Source: Ascarosepion bandense (Eukaryota; Mollusca; Cephalopoda; Sepiida; Sepiidae). Taken from it: 64,000 bases of DNA. Position 1 is the stretch's first letter; each line of letters starts with the position of its first letter. Shown here in pieces: positions 22,796 to 32,640 of the stretch. The position numbers and the translations under genes are program-made. The stretch is from NCBI GenBank assembly GCA_037127315.1, contig JBBBDQ010001922.1, positions 592,501-656,500 on the forward strand, given 5' to 3'. The notes under the pieces were generated by a model. That model had not been told where the DNA came from. It saw nothing but the letters and a program-made list of their open reading frames with translations, and made no database searches.

Positions 22796-23423
22796 TAACA
22801 CCAAACTGGGCTCGATACACTAACAAAGGATAAAACTAGATATTCATAATGAAAATACCAGCAACACATTTTCATAGTTAAAAAAAAAAATTATCAACAA
22901 TATGTGAAGTAAAATAAATAAAGGAAGGTAAAGGTGTTGAATATTACCTATTTATTATTCATTAATATTTCGAGATCAAAGTCTCATCTTCAGAATGATA
23001 GAACTTGATTTCATATCCGCTCACTCACTACAATTAACAGCATCAGTAGCAGCGAAAGATAACCGTTCGTTGAAAGTCACAGTCTATAAAAGAATGTAAA
23101 ATCAAGCTCTCCTGTCGTTCTGAAGATGAGATTCAGATCTTGAAATATTAATGAATAATAAATAGATAATACCCAACACCTTTTTACCTTCCTTTATTTT
23201 GCTAAACACATTGTGATAGCCTTCAAAATCTACACATACCCTTAATATAAAAAATGCTTCAAGCAAATTATAAAACTCTCCTATCAACGATATTTTTGAA
23301 AAAATTACCAGTAGTACTTTTTTTTTTTTTTTGCAAAAGAAATTACTAATGCTTTTAAAAAATTTAATTTTAATCAGTAAATAACCCATAAAGAGTTAAT
23401 ATGGCAGTAAACAAACCTACCTT
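22768..23423 (+). mobile_element. Retroposon Q copy split by a foldback element
   Basis: The start (TTAGGGTCATAACTGTGGGTAAATAGTTAA at 22768-22797, reported in pieces: GGGTAAATAGTTAA) and the end (AATAACCCATAAAGAG and GGCAGTAAACAAAC) match Q. Between them lies the inverted-repeat element 22911-23197. The left Q boundary abuts the mariner relic. Confidence 0.55.
22911..23197. mobile_element. Foldback/MITE with about 90-bp inverted arms
   Basis: Arm 22911-23001 (AAATAAAGGAAGGTAAAGGT, then CATTAATATTTCGAGATC and TCATCTTCAGAA) pairs with arm 23112-23197 read in reverse, with a few mismatches. The loop of about 110 nt has no coding sense. Pairing tapers inward through AACTTGATTT / AAATCAAG. It has the structure of a non-autonomous inverted-repeat element. 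Its superfamily was not identified. Confidence 0.8.
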
Positions 23424-25021
23424 GCTTGATGTGTCAAAATGAAAATCTGACGAGTGTGTAGAACATGTCTGTACTATTTGCATAACAGCCAGGAAGTGTC
23501 ATGGCCAACTAGTCTGAAAATTCTCATGCATGCACAGAAAGGGTTCCTTCACCTCCCACCCAAAATAATTTTGCCTATGCAACATTAATTCTGGTGGGTA
23601 AAGATAAAGTTTGATACTTTGTGAACACATCTTCTATTTAAATTATCATATATATATATATAGAGAGAGAGACAATGATAAAGACTTGTTTTTTGTTAAT
23701 ATCACTGTGTTTTCTAAAAATTTAATCAGAAATATAATACTGAGTACATACTTTGCCCAAAAATACTGATCACATTTTGCCTAAATAATGAACATATTTT
23801 GCCCAGATCTTGATCATTTATAAGCTATATTTCTTTCATGGGTTTTTTGTTCTGCACATTTCTTGTGCCAATATTGAAACTGAATCCATAACTTTTCATT
23901 CTATTCCTTCATTTTTCTTGGCTTCACTGTCAGGATGTTTTTTGGTCAGTGTTTGAATGGTACCACATTGCAAAAAGAATCTTCCTCCTCAGTTTTGGTT
24001 TCCACTCCAGACTTTTCCCTAATGGAGAAAGAAGCATACCAACTATGTACTGAAATTCAAATTAATGTACTGATGCCAAATATTTTAGATACATTGAAAT
24101 TTAAATTAACTGCAAGATGTTTTAAAAATTTTTCTTTTTTTGTTTTCCTGAAGAAACATGTCTAAAACTTTTGATCGCTTAAATAATAACCAGAAATGAT
24201 TATCGAAGTTGCACAAAAATTTTAATAACGGAAGTTTTGTAACAAGTTCTCTTTGGATGAGAACTGGCTATGGATTTTATTTGAGCTGTGACCAAATCTT
24301 GAGCCGGTTTTGTAGTGGAAGTAATTTCATGTTTTATCACTAGATCAGTGCTCAAGTTTAGGTCAAAGCCAAGAGTATGAATGCTGATTTTAAAGGCTGG
24401 TTATCCCTTCTCATTTGAAAGATTCATTTAATAACTTTTTTTAAACTATTGCCAAAAACAAAGTAAAAGTTTGATAAATATTGGAAAAAAATTTTTTTTT
24501 CTAAATATTAGATTAAAATGTTTTCAGTTTCTAAATATTACTTCCATTTTTTTTATCTCACGATTTTATTTCTTAAATTTTGAAAATTAAGTGTAATACC
24601 ATAAAAGCAATTAAAAGAAGTCTGTTTGCAAAAGGCTAACATTCGAACACTGACTTCTCTTTTTCTACAATTATACATTTGTGTCTCATGAAAAAAAAAA
24701 ACTTAAATCGTTTTTTTTATACATCGTATTTCATCTAACTAATCTTTTGCATATTTGCATTCACTATGTGCTGCAGTAACATCTGTACTTCACTTCTTTA
24801 CCATTTCTTTACCCTTTCTCATATTTAAAAAAAAAATTTAAATCACTTAAATTCTAATACTCAGTCACCCATGTTAATTCCATTTTTTATTCATCCCTTG
24901 TAATAAGGTTGAACAGTATTATTCTTACTAGAAACAAATGAACCATCCATTTTTTAAAAAACAAAAAAAACAAAAAAAATGGTTGCTTCTGCATTGTTTA
25001 ATTATTCATTCTCCCCCTTAG
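23424..25021. other. Probable intron upstream of the 25022 exon
   Basis: AT-rich with short (TA)n at 23648-23662. No recognised repeat family and no supported exon. It ends in a pyrimidine-rich tract and AG at 25020-25021, the acceptor of the exon that follows. A frame at 23935-24165 follows a CAG but lacks a donor or domain. Confidence 0.5.
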
Positions 25022-25381
25022 GCTGGCCAACGCGTCCGGCATCTCCGGCCGTCACGGCATACGTGGCCTGCCCGCTACAACAGTGCACTGCCGACCAGAT
25101 CATGCCAAGGGCCCTCGAAGACATGAAGGACTTCTATAATTATGCAAGTGCCGGGTCAGATGGCGATATCGAGACTGACTATGCCATATCTTCTTCACAT
25201 CCTCGACTTATACACAGACAGAGGTCGACTAACGCAGCAAATCATATCCACTCAGAGAGTTCTTCGCTCTCCTCCGTGGGCTTAGATAATGGCCACATGC
25301 AAGACCCCAATGTGTGCTGTTCGAAACTGTCTGACTCTGAGGGAGTTGACAGAGAGACGGTCATGTGCTACGGCCGTGCAG
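25022..25381 (+). CDS. Internal coding exon of an unidentified host gene
   Basis: A 360-nt exon bounded by TTCTCCCCCTTAG on the left and CAG|GTAACC on the right. It begins and ends in phase 1, so it is symmetric and adds 120 codons. It is open throughout and strikingly richer in G+C and CpG than its surroundings, as expected for selected coding DNA. The product begins WPTRPASPAVTAY, continues through EDMKDFYNYASAGSDGDIE (about residues 28-46), and then becomes Ser/His/Asn-rich and hydrophilic (SESSSLSSVG), ending CCSKLSDSEGVDRETVMCYG. There is no signal peptide, membrane segment or recognised domain; it looks like a disordered, acidic, Ser-rich cytoplasmic region. Reading on past the donor gives Gly-Asn-His-stop. 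I did not recognise the gene family. No other exon of this gene was found upstream within the window. Confidence 0.78.
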
Positions 25382-25613
25382 GTAACCACTGACTTACTGT
25401 CCAAAATAGCTACTCCTTCGCTTGCTCAGAACGTTGATTTGGAAAAAAAAAATTGTCTAATTGTTGCATCTGCTACCACTTCTACTATCACTACTAATTA
25501 TGACTAATAGTAATCATTTTACTAATTCTTAATATTTCTGTTCCTACTAAAATTAACTTTATTCTGTAATTTTTTGTTTTTTTTTTCTTTTTCCTTTTCT
25601 TTTTCTCCAACAG
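25382..25613 (+). other. Putative 232-nt intron
   Basis: Starts GTAACC and ends with a long pyrimidine tract and CTCCAACAG (acceptor AG at 25612-25613). The acceptor is one of the strongest in the window. Its partner donor is the end of the 25022-25381 exon. Confidence 0.5.
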
Positions 25614-25765
25614 GGTGTTGTTAAGATCCTTGTGAAATTTAGATTTTTAAGGACTACTTTTATTATGTAAGATAAAACTATCAGTAAAAAATTTAAATGA
25701 AAGTAGATTTATTCATTTCATAGCTTGATATCTTTTAATAAACTGAGACATACTTTATTTTTTTT
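25614..25765 (+). CDS. Putative terminal exon: stop codon and 3' UTR
   Basis: If spliced from 25381, the phase-1 junction gives Gly-Cys-Cys and then TAA at 25622-25624, so the protein would end ...CYGRAGCC. An AATAAA polyadenylation signal lies at 25737-25742, about 115 nt after the stop. Both facts fit a last exon that is almost all 3' UTR. The end at 25765 is approximate. The alternative is that the acceptor is unused and the gene continues downstream beyond the repeats. Confidence 0.4.
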
Positions 25766-25794
25766 TTAAATTTGCCATTTAAAGAGAAAAAAAT

Positions 25795-26165
25795 AAATTC
25801 ACCTCAAGCAAAGCAATGCTGCCACTAAGATGCAAGAGGGATATAGAGTGTAAAAGAGATTGAAAACATTTTAGAAGGATCAGCAAAGAAACAAGAGATA
25901 AACCTCTACTCCTGTTCAAAAGACTTGGTGGGAGTGTAAACTGGACGATAGTTGAACTGTACATCCTAAAAAATTGAATTGGATATGGCACGACTATCAA
26001 GACATCTAAATCATTAGGTCCCAGAAGACCCTAGAAATAAATGTATATTACTATAGATAATGGTTATAAATTAGACTAATACTAAAATATACAAGCAGTA
26101 GTAAATTAACACCTAAACATCCTTTCAGACATGCTAGTGACCTGATGATGTCAGAATGGAAATAT
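25795..26165 (-). mobile_element. Family Y element, uninterrupted copy
   Basis: Reference copy for the split element at 21052-21860: CAAGCAAAGCAATGCTGCCA (LINE-L-like terminus read in reverse), ACTCCTGTTCAAAAGAC, CCCTAGAAATAAATG and TATACAAGCAGTAG. No protein remains. Confidence 0.65.
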
Positions 26166-26167
26166 AC

Positions 26168-26325
26168 ACTCTTGTGCAAATTAATTGAAACAACTGCTTT
26201 AGTTTCCTTTCTTTTACCACACGGCCTGTTTTAGACCCACTACAGGGACAGGGTGTAATCGATTTTTATACTTTCCTCAGATTAGGTCATTTACAGTGGT
26301 GTGCAATAATATGAATCTATTTATA
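26168..26325 (+). mobile_element. Tc1-like 5' end fragment
   Basis: Begins CTCTTGTGCAAATTAATTG and shares about 150 nt with the start of the element at 27184, in the same orientation (TTTTAGACCCACTACAGG, GACAGGGTGTAAT, GATTAGGTCAT). It is cut before the coding part, and a (TA)n follows at 26332-26367. Confidence 0.65.
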
Positions 26326-26329
26326 TATG

Positions 26330-26331
<2 letters not shown>

Positions 26332-26367
<36 letters not shown>
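26332..26367. repeat. (TA)n microsatellite
   Basis: Uninterrupted TA repeats of about 36 nt. Confidence 0.95.
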
Positions 26368-26369
<2 letters not shown>

Positions 26370-26511
26370 GTATTTGAGCACTCTGGAAGCATGGGAGACT
26401 TTGAAAACAGTAGCTACTCCAGTATATACACATCGCTCATTCAATAATGAATTAGAGCACTCTGGCTATTGGGTGTGTATAATGATCTATGCGCTAAAAA
26501 GTCTGCCTTCT
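26370..26511 (+). repeat. Family X dispersed segment
   Basis: Resembles 31785-31950 through GAGACTTTGAAAACAGTAG, CATCGCTCATTCAATAA and CTCTGGCTATTGG. This segment contains an internal echo of GAGCACTCTGG. Class unknown. Confidence 0.5.
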
Positions 26512-26700
26512 ATCTATCGCCCGGTTCACACTCCACCTGCGTCTATTGAACAGGTGAAGAGGCTCATCCCTGGTTCCCTGTTTAGGATGTGGTTCCCGGC
26601 TTTCTCTTTTCCAATCTTTTCACTCTTACGTAGCCTCCTGCGCTTCAGTGGCATTACCGCCTTGCTCGGGATGATACGATTAAAAAAAAAACAAAAAAAC
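26512..26700 (+). mobile_element. Z copy (LINE-L-like 3' end)
   Basis: Starts at CTATCGCCCGGTTCACACTC, runs through AGGCTCATCCCTGGTTCC, and ends GCCTTGCTCGGGATGATACG with an A-rich tail. One frame stays open across the segment in several Z copies (RPVHTPP..EQVKRLIP), but the segment has no gene context and is more likely a conserved 3' UTR. Confidence 0.7.
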
Positions 26701-26701
26701 T

Positions 26702-26842
26702 GAACACTCGTGGCCCAGAGGTAGAATCGCCGACTGAAGCCAATTTGGTCGCTTTTCAAACCTCGGTTAAAAAGCGATCGGAGTCTAACCATACTGATGA
26801 GCTGTGATACAGTGAAACAGATCTGTCTGCAGGTGACTATAG

Positions 26843-26875
<33 letters not shown>

Positions 26876-26884
26876 CTATAGTCA
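26702..26884 (+). mobile_element. SINE-P copy with palindromic TA tail
   Basis: Head TGGCCCAGAGG fits the A box; the B box is degraded (TTTTCAAACCTCGG). The body has GATGAGCTGTGATACAGTG and ends GGTGACTATAG. The (TA)n tail at 26842-26880 is bracketed by GGTGACTATAG and CTATAGTCACC, giving a perfect terminal inverted pair of 11 bp. Confidence 0.75.
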
Positions 26885-26976
26885 CCCGCATTCCACTGTC
26901 AACTTTTGAACTAATTGCCTCTGACAAGAAACTATGGAGATTGACGTGTCACATTGCATTACAAGTTTTTGAATAA

Positions 26977-27135
26977 GAAAAGAGTACAAGAGCTCAGAGA
27001 ATCAAGAGTAAACAACTAGCTGCCAGACCAAGTAGCATTTCGTCGAATACATTTTCATGCACGGCTTGTGGTCACGCCTGTAAGTCACTGGCAGGACTCG
27101 GGTCCCATGAAAGACATAAACACCAAACTGGAATT
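26977..27135 (+). pseudogene. C2H2-like zinc-finger fragment, probable LINE ORF end
   Basis: A frame from 26977 reads a basic lead-in (STRAQRIKSKQLAARPSS) and then FSCTACGHACKSLAGLGSH followed by ERHKH, a C-x2-C-x3-C...H-x4-H pattern spanning 27052-27123, ending at a stop near 27137. The cysteine/GL.SH layout resembles the finger found at the C-terminus of many invertebrate LINE-type proteins. It has no upstream coding sequence here, so it is read as a fragment. A host zinc-finger exon cannot be excluded. Confidence 0.4.
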
Positions 27136-27183
27136 AGTTTTTGAGATGCTCATACGTCGAAATCGACGAGAGAGTCCATCATA

Positions 27184-27715
27184 TATACACCCTTGTGCAA
27201 ATTAATTAAAGCAACTGCTTTAGTTTCCTTTCTTTCACCATATGATTAGTTTTAGACCCACTGGAGTGACAGGGTGTAATTGATTTCTATTTTTAGCTTA
27301 GATTAGGTCATATGCAGTTGTGTGCAGTAATAGGAATCTATTTTTGAGGTGTATGATGAAATTTGGCCTTGAAAAATATTATCTGTCTATTGTCTCGACT
27401 GTCGATCAGTAGTCCTACAGTCATTGTCTATGATGGATGTTACTCTAATAAAGTGTACAAAAATTGTAATTCTGTATGAACAGACAGGCAAGCCTTACAG
27501 AGAGATTGTGGATATTGTTGGCATCAGCCTTTCAACTGTCAGTCGTGTCACAAAGGCAAAGAAATGAGCTAGATCCATCAGTCAAAGACATAAAGAAAAA
27601 TGTGGTTATAAGAGAAAAACAATGCCTTGAGACAATGTATATATGATCGGGACAGGGGAATTTGAAAGATTCTAGGAAGACATTATTCATTTTGTTTCAA
27701 TTAATTTGGTCTATA
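27184..27715 (+). mobile_element. Tc1-like transposon, 5' part
   Basis: Begins CCCTTGTGCAAATTAATTA as at 26168. From about 27430 a frame reads TKIVILYEQTGKPYREIV and then DIVGISLSTVSRV, the N-terminal helix-turn-helix of Tc1-family transposases, broken by stops after VTKAKK. Further on KCGYKRKT recalls the GRPRK-type second DNA-binding linker. The catalytic DDE region is absent. A (TA)n at 27716-27735 replaces the rest. Confidence 0.7.
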
Positions 27716-28082
27716 ATATATATATATATATATATTGACCATGAATATATAATAAATATAAGTAATCAGGCCGGTAAAAATAAATATGTAATACTGTTTG
27801 ATTATAAACAGAATGTTTACTTAAATACGAGTATCGATCAAAAATAATGTTCAAACAAATCATTTCAAATTTTCGGTTGTTTAAAGACCATCTCGTTAAT
27901 CTTTAATTTCCATAACATGTTTACATTTGTTGACATTACAATACATTTCAGAGCTGATGTGATTATTACATTGAATCAAAAATTGTTATATAGGCTTGAT
28001 TTGACTTTGTTTAGACTGTAGGTCATTCATAGTCGAGAGGTCTAAGACGCTCCAGATCAATTTGTGGCTTCCCCTAGGAAAC
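27716..28082. other. Non-coding stretch with TA array and tRNA-like half
   Basis: (TA)n at 27716-27735. At 28030-28062 TAGTCGAGAGG fits the A-box consensus and continues TCTAAGACGCTCCAGA, resembling the 5' half of a leucine-type tRNA, but no B box or 3' half follows. It is at most an old SINE head. Confidence 0.35.
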
Positions 28083-28086
28083 AGAT

Positions 28087-28238
28087 CAATATATATATAT
28101 ATATATATATATATTTTAGTGTATTGAGGCAGCAGATAATTTCGAAACGTATACTGTTAAATATAAGACAATGAATGTTATGTTTAATCATGAGCCGTTC
28201 TATAGACATTCATTGTCGCTTATATTTAACAGTGTGTA

Positions 28239-28270
<32 letters not shown>
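28087..28270. repeat. Inverted repeat between two (TA)n arrays
   Basis: (TA)n at 28089-28114 and 28252-28270 flank an inverted pair: ACTGTTAAATATAAGACAAT at 28153 and ATTGTCGCTTATATTTAACA ending 28233. The pairing differs by a 2-nt insertion, and the loop is 28179-28205. It is a small foldback. Confidence 0.7.
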
Positions 28271-28400
28271 ATGTAGTTAGAAATGAGTAAATTTTGATTG
28301 CAAATCAAAATAATGCTTAAACATAAAACCAGTATGAGACTAATTACTAAAACTCATGAACCAACAAATTAATCCACCACGATATTGTCCACAGGAACAC
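28271..28400 (-). mobile_element. Family Y tail fragment
   Basis: Shares GATTGCAAATCAAAATAATG and CATAAAACCAGTATGAGAC-like sequence with the right end of the Y element at 21.75 kb. Confidence 0.45.
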
Positions 28401-29121
28401 GTGTTAATGTTTATCATAATTTTTTTTTTATATTTGTAACATTTAATGATTTATCCTGAGAAAATATGATTTTATTTGCATTTCTGAAAGAAATTCCTAG
28501 TCTTAATCAAGGGTAATTCTTAAAAACCTAGACTGCACAAGGAATTTATAGACATTCTATTAATCTTATTAATTTCTTGGCTGCTTTAACTTTTTCTTTT
28601 AAAAAGTTCCCTTATCTCTAAATCTGTTGATCTTAAGATGACCTGGATTTTTTTTTTCTTTTAATTGTTATTTTTCTTTCTTTTTCTTGATTGTCCTTTC
28701 TCATATCGTCTATTTCTCTTTTCATTTTTTTCTTATGATACTTGGTGTTTGGAGCCAAGAAAGACTACCTTCTCACACTTTTCCCCAGCTCTTTTAGAAA
28801 ATTATTCTTAATGAAAAAAAAAAAAAAAGAAACCTGAAACTAATTCTTTTAGTTTTTAATATATAAATTAAAACAGTTGTGCAACATAAAATGTTTACCA
28901 TTAACTTGTTTCCCCTGATTATTAATCTTTCTTAAAGATACCAGTTCTGTGGTCTTTGAAGTTATTGGCATTTCCCAAAGAATTTTAATCTTGCAGTGAA
29001 AATCTCTACTTAAATGTTAATTTACAATATATATTTTGCTTAAGAATCCTGATAAAGATTAATTACGAGACTTGCAAACTTAGGCAAATGTTTTCAGAAC
29101 ATGGTATCAAGTACATGAAAT
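28401..29121. other. AT-rich non-coding stretch
   Basis: Nothing recognised; A run at 28815-28829. Confidence 0.5.
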
Positions 29122-29146
29122 CTAAATTATATAACTTGAAATTATA

Positions 29147-29698
29147 TAGGTCCTGGGCATGACGGTAAACTGCATCTGGCAGCAAGGCCTCTGATTGGAA
29201 GGTTGTGAGAAGCATGGAACCACCTCTTAATTGCTGCTGTTCTCAGGTCCACTCTGGGGCAGAGTGGTAGCACCTGTTAGGGTCCCAACTATGGGTAAAT
29301 AGTTAACCCCATCCCCAAACTGGGGTCAAAACACTATGAAAATATAGAAATACACTATGTATACATACATACATACATACATAAAAATAGACTTTTATAG
29401 AAAAATATACATTTTTTTTAAGGAAAAATATTACCAATAATGCATTTTGAAGAAAATATTACCATAACACATTTTTGAAGGAAAAAAATTCTCAGCAAAA
29501 CTTTTTTGAATACAAAACAAGAAGACATTTTCAGTTTTCTAAAATAAATAAAGAATAAAAACAAAAAATTTTCATTAAAATCTGACTAAATCAACCTTCT
29601 CACTATAACCAAACATTAAAAAAATACCTTAAAGCCCCAAGTTTTAGCATTAAGTAACCCATAGAGGTTGATATGCCATTAAACAAAACTCACTCACT
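29147..29698 (+). mobile_element. Retroposon Q copy 2, 25-bp target duplication
   Basis: Complete copy from TAGGTCCTGGGCATGACGG to AAACAAAACTCACTCACT. Direct repeats at 29122-29146 and 29699-29723 (CTAAATTATATAACTTGAA... against CTAAATTACATAACTTGAA...) agree at 24 of 25 positions. A short (CATA)n at about 29363-29382 is internal. There is no poly-A and no frame. Confidence 0.8.
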
Positions 29699-29754
29699 CT
29701 AAATTACATAACTTGAAATTATAATTCAAGTATTTTTAAACTAATTGTTCACCC

Positions 29755-29885
29755 AATATAAGGCCCATGAACCACTCAAGGTAGAGGGTTACTGATTGAA
29801 GTCATTGAATGTATATAAAAGGAGTAGATAAGACATGCCATTGAGTATGTGAAGGAAAGATAATAGCTCTAGACTTGAAAATAAT
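29755..29885 (+). repeat. Family A fragment
   Basis: Begins ATAAGGCCCATGAACCACTC and continues AAGGTAGAGGG, matching the start of the A copies at 14433 and 36005. It stops before the segment that became the minisatellite. Confidence 0.55.
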
Positions 29886-31780
29886 TTAAAATGATTTATT
29901 CCAGACAACATAAAAAAAAGGTGGCTAATGATAGTTGAGATACTAGTCAATGGAAATGACTGTTGAGATCATAGTCGATGGAAACTCCACAGTCCCTTCA
30001 TAAGTTGAATAGTATGCACTTCACCAGGGGCTTAAATGATTTTTAATTCAGTTGTTCTTCTAGACTGGTTACCAACCAAGGCTAAAGCGCCTGGACTTGA
30101 TTTTTATTTTGTCAGATTGAGATAATTTGCATTTACAAGTATATCTGGAAAACTATATACTTCAGGAAGCCGTTTCAATTATCATTGTCCTTTAGGATGC
30201 TATTTTAATATATTCTGGATGTAACAGTGGTATATTCCTAGGGTAGAGCGAATTTCTGTTTTGCATTTATTCTACTCAAAAAGTGACAACTTTGTTGGCT
30301 GTTTTTAATTAAAGGATGTCACATTTAACAATAAAATAAACAGATTCAATAAGATGTGGTATGTATTCAAGCTGTTGCTAACCAAATTGAAATTTGCATT
30401 TTACAAAAATTATGTCTAAGTACTTAAAAAATTTGCTCACAGAAATTTTTGTAGCTTTTGTTATGTTATTTATTATATATTCAAAATATATATAAAAAAA
30501 TTTAACTTAATTTTTAATGCACTTGGTACATTATGCCGAAAGCATTTTCTTATTACAACTTTAAATCTTATATTACTGATGAAGATTAAGTATTTGTTGA
30601 AAGGTTTAATATCAGGGGATGCTGCAAAGTTCTTCATCCAGTTAAGAAGTGAATAATAAAGAAAATTCTTTCTGATGGTTATCGGATTTGGGGAAGTAAG
30701 TCAGGCTGAGAACTTTTCAGTAAATCCTCATATAACAAACCTTTTTTTATTATGTGAATATTTTACAACCAAGAATTGTAATGAATATTTTAAAATTCCT
30801 TTCTTTCTCCCAAAGATTTTTTGTTTCACTTCCAAATATTCTTCACTCATTAAAAAACAGGAAAAAAAAAAAAACAAATTTCTTTTCTTTTTCTTTCGTT
30901 TGTTTTTCTTATCTTTTCTGTCTTGAAAATAATCCTCTGGATTAGAAGTCCAAAATATATTCCTCTTCACATCTTTCAGTCAGATGGAAAAAAAAAAATT
31001 CTTTTCTTGTTTACATTTAACTTTGATAAAAAGAAAGGATATAAGACACAAATAAATTTCATTTCTATCTGCAGACCAGGTAAAAAAGAAAAACAAAATA
31101 TAAACACTTTCAAGATGACAAATCCCTCCAAAACTGCTTCTTTTTTTTTTTTTTTATCACTAAGTACCAACACTTCAGTTGCCTCCCTTCTCAGTCAACT
31201 GGCCTTTATATGCAGCTCCTAAAACTAATTTTAGTACCTAATAGTTTCTAATAGCAGTTAATCTCCAACAAAAAAAACAAAAAAAAAAAAATTACAAGAA
31301 AATGTCTGAAAACAACCCAGAAAGATTTTCTTTATTGCTTTTTCTCTCTTTGTTTTAGATAAGTACACTGTGTATAAAGGATTCTCTTGGTGTCTGCTGA
31401 TAGTTGAAAGTCACAGTTACTTACAGATGTCATTTTTTTTTTTTTGTTTTTGTCAACATCTCTTAAAAAAAAAAAAAAAAAAAAAAAGCAGACTTGAGCT
31501 CCATGGCAATATTCCAAATAAGATATAACATTAGGTTAGTTCTCTTGGCTGTTTTTTCTATGACTGTGCCTAAAATATTCATTCTAAATATTATAAAACC
31601 AATTTAGAATGCATTTAAAAAGAAATTTAATATAGTTATTATAAGTAAAATTCCTGGACAGATTAATTTTGGGTAAGAATATGACCCGTGCATGAGTAAC
31701 GGTAGTTTCAACTAGAACAGTAACAACAGCAAAAAGGTTAACTCTTTCCTGACAGAGTTGTCAAATAAATATATATTTAT
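29886..31780. other. AT-rich non-coding stretch
   Basis: No repeat shared with the rest of the window was recognised, and no supported gene. It has many A and T homopolymers (30868-30884, 31141-31156, 31431-31445, 31465-31487), and the small frames crossing them are artefacts. An internal near-repeat TAGTTGAGATACTAGTCAATGG / TGTTGAGATCATAGTCGATGG sits at 29930-29990. Confidence 0.5.
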
Positions 31781-31784
31781 GCTC

Positions 31785-31950
31785 TCACCCACCGATTGAA
31801 CACTATGGAGAAATGGTAGACTTTAAAAATAGTAGTGACTCACTTCTATTTATGTATCGTTCATTCAGTAACTAATTTGTACACGCTTGGCTACTGGCAT
31901 GTTTACATTGTGTATATAACAAACTAAAATCTGCTACCCTTCAGTGAGCA
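31785..31950 (+). repeat. Family X dispersed segment, second copy
   Basis: Aligned with 26370-26511 (GACTTTAAAAATAGTAG, ATCGTTCATTCAGTAA, CTTGGCTACTGGC). Confidence 0.5.
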
Positions 31951-31975
31951 GCCATAGCTTGGAAAATTGATTATA

Positions 31976-31979
<4 letters not shown>

Positions 31980-32016
<37 letters not shown>
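31980..32016. repeat. (TA)n microsatellite
   Basis: About 37 nt of pure TA. Confidence 0.95.
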
Positions 32017-32020
<4 letters not shown>

Positions 32021-32062
32021 TTGCAAAAAATCGATTTTATATATTTGTATATATAAAAGGCA

Positions 32063-32190
32063 AGATGTTTGCTGACTGATGTCAATACAGTTGGGTTCCA
32101 ATCCTGGCTAGAAGCAATTGAATATCTAACTGTACTGATGAGCTGTGATACAGTGAAACAAGACTGTCTGCAGATGTGTGTGTATATATA
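32063..32190 (+). mobile_element. SINE-P copy, 5' truncated
   Basis: Retains the B-box side (GGGTTCCAATCCTGG) and GATGAGCTGTGATACAGTG, ending CTGCAGATGTGTGTG and TA repeats. The A-box side is missing. Confidence 0.65.
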
Positions 32191-32335
32191 TTTCGTCATC
32201 CACATACAAGCCTGTTTTGCTGTATCACAGCACATCAGTGTGGCTAGGCATCCATTTGCCCCCGCTCAGGATCAAAACTCAACCAATTTGGTGTCAGTCG
32301 GAGTTGCTAACCCTTACGCCATAGGCACATGGAAT
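32191..32335 (-). mobile_element. SINE-P copy facing the previous one
   Basis: Reverse orientation: TCGTCATCCACATACAAGCC, GTATCACAGCACATCAG, a B-box-side remnant (GATCAAAACTC) and head near 32325 (CTTACGCCATAGGC). Its 3' end meets the 3' end of the preceding copy across a short TA stretch, giving a tail-to-tail pair. Confidence 0.65.
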
Positions 32336-32358
32336 CAGAGAAGGGAAATTTTAGTGTG

Positions 32359-32359
<1 letters not shown>

Positions 32360-32396
<37 letters not shown>
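32360..32396. repeat. (TA)n microsatellite
   Basis: About 37 nt of pure TA. Confidence 0.95.
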
Positions 32397-32403
<7 letters not shown>

Positions 32404-32517
32404 GCACGCCAGTCACTGAAAGAACTCAAGTCATTGCTGAAGAGTTATGCATATATCCCTGAAGTGGTAAATGTTTTCAAATTTTCCTCTCTAGTGTGGA
32501 ATCATAACAAGAGTATA

Positions 32518-32634
32518 ATATTCGTCATCCACATACAAGCCTGTTTCGCTGTATCACAGCTCATCAGTGGCTAGATATTCATTTGTTTCTTCCAGGATTG
32601 GAACTCGACCGATTTGGTGTCAGTCGGAGTCTGA

Positions 32635-32640
<6 letters not shown>
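32518..32640 (-). mobile_element. SINE-P copy
   Basis: Reverse orientation, starting TTCGTCATCCACATACAAGC and sharing GTATCACAGCTCATCAG; the B box is readable as GGATTGGAACTCGACC. It ends at a (TA)n (32638-32683) instead of its A-box half. Confidence 0.65.

Noticed and set aside
23935..24165. An upstream exon of the 25022 gene
   Set aside because: A CAG precedes the frame, but there is no donor at a compatible place, base composition equals the background, and no domain is seen.
26512..26703. A conserved protein reading RPVHTPP...EQVKRLIP
   Set aside because: It recurs only within Z copies, with no start, no splice signals and frames broken in some copies. A conserved LINE 3' UTR explains it.
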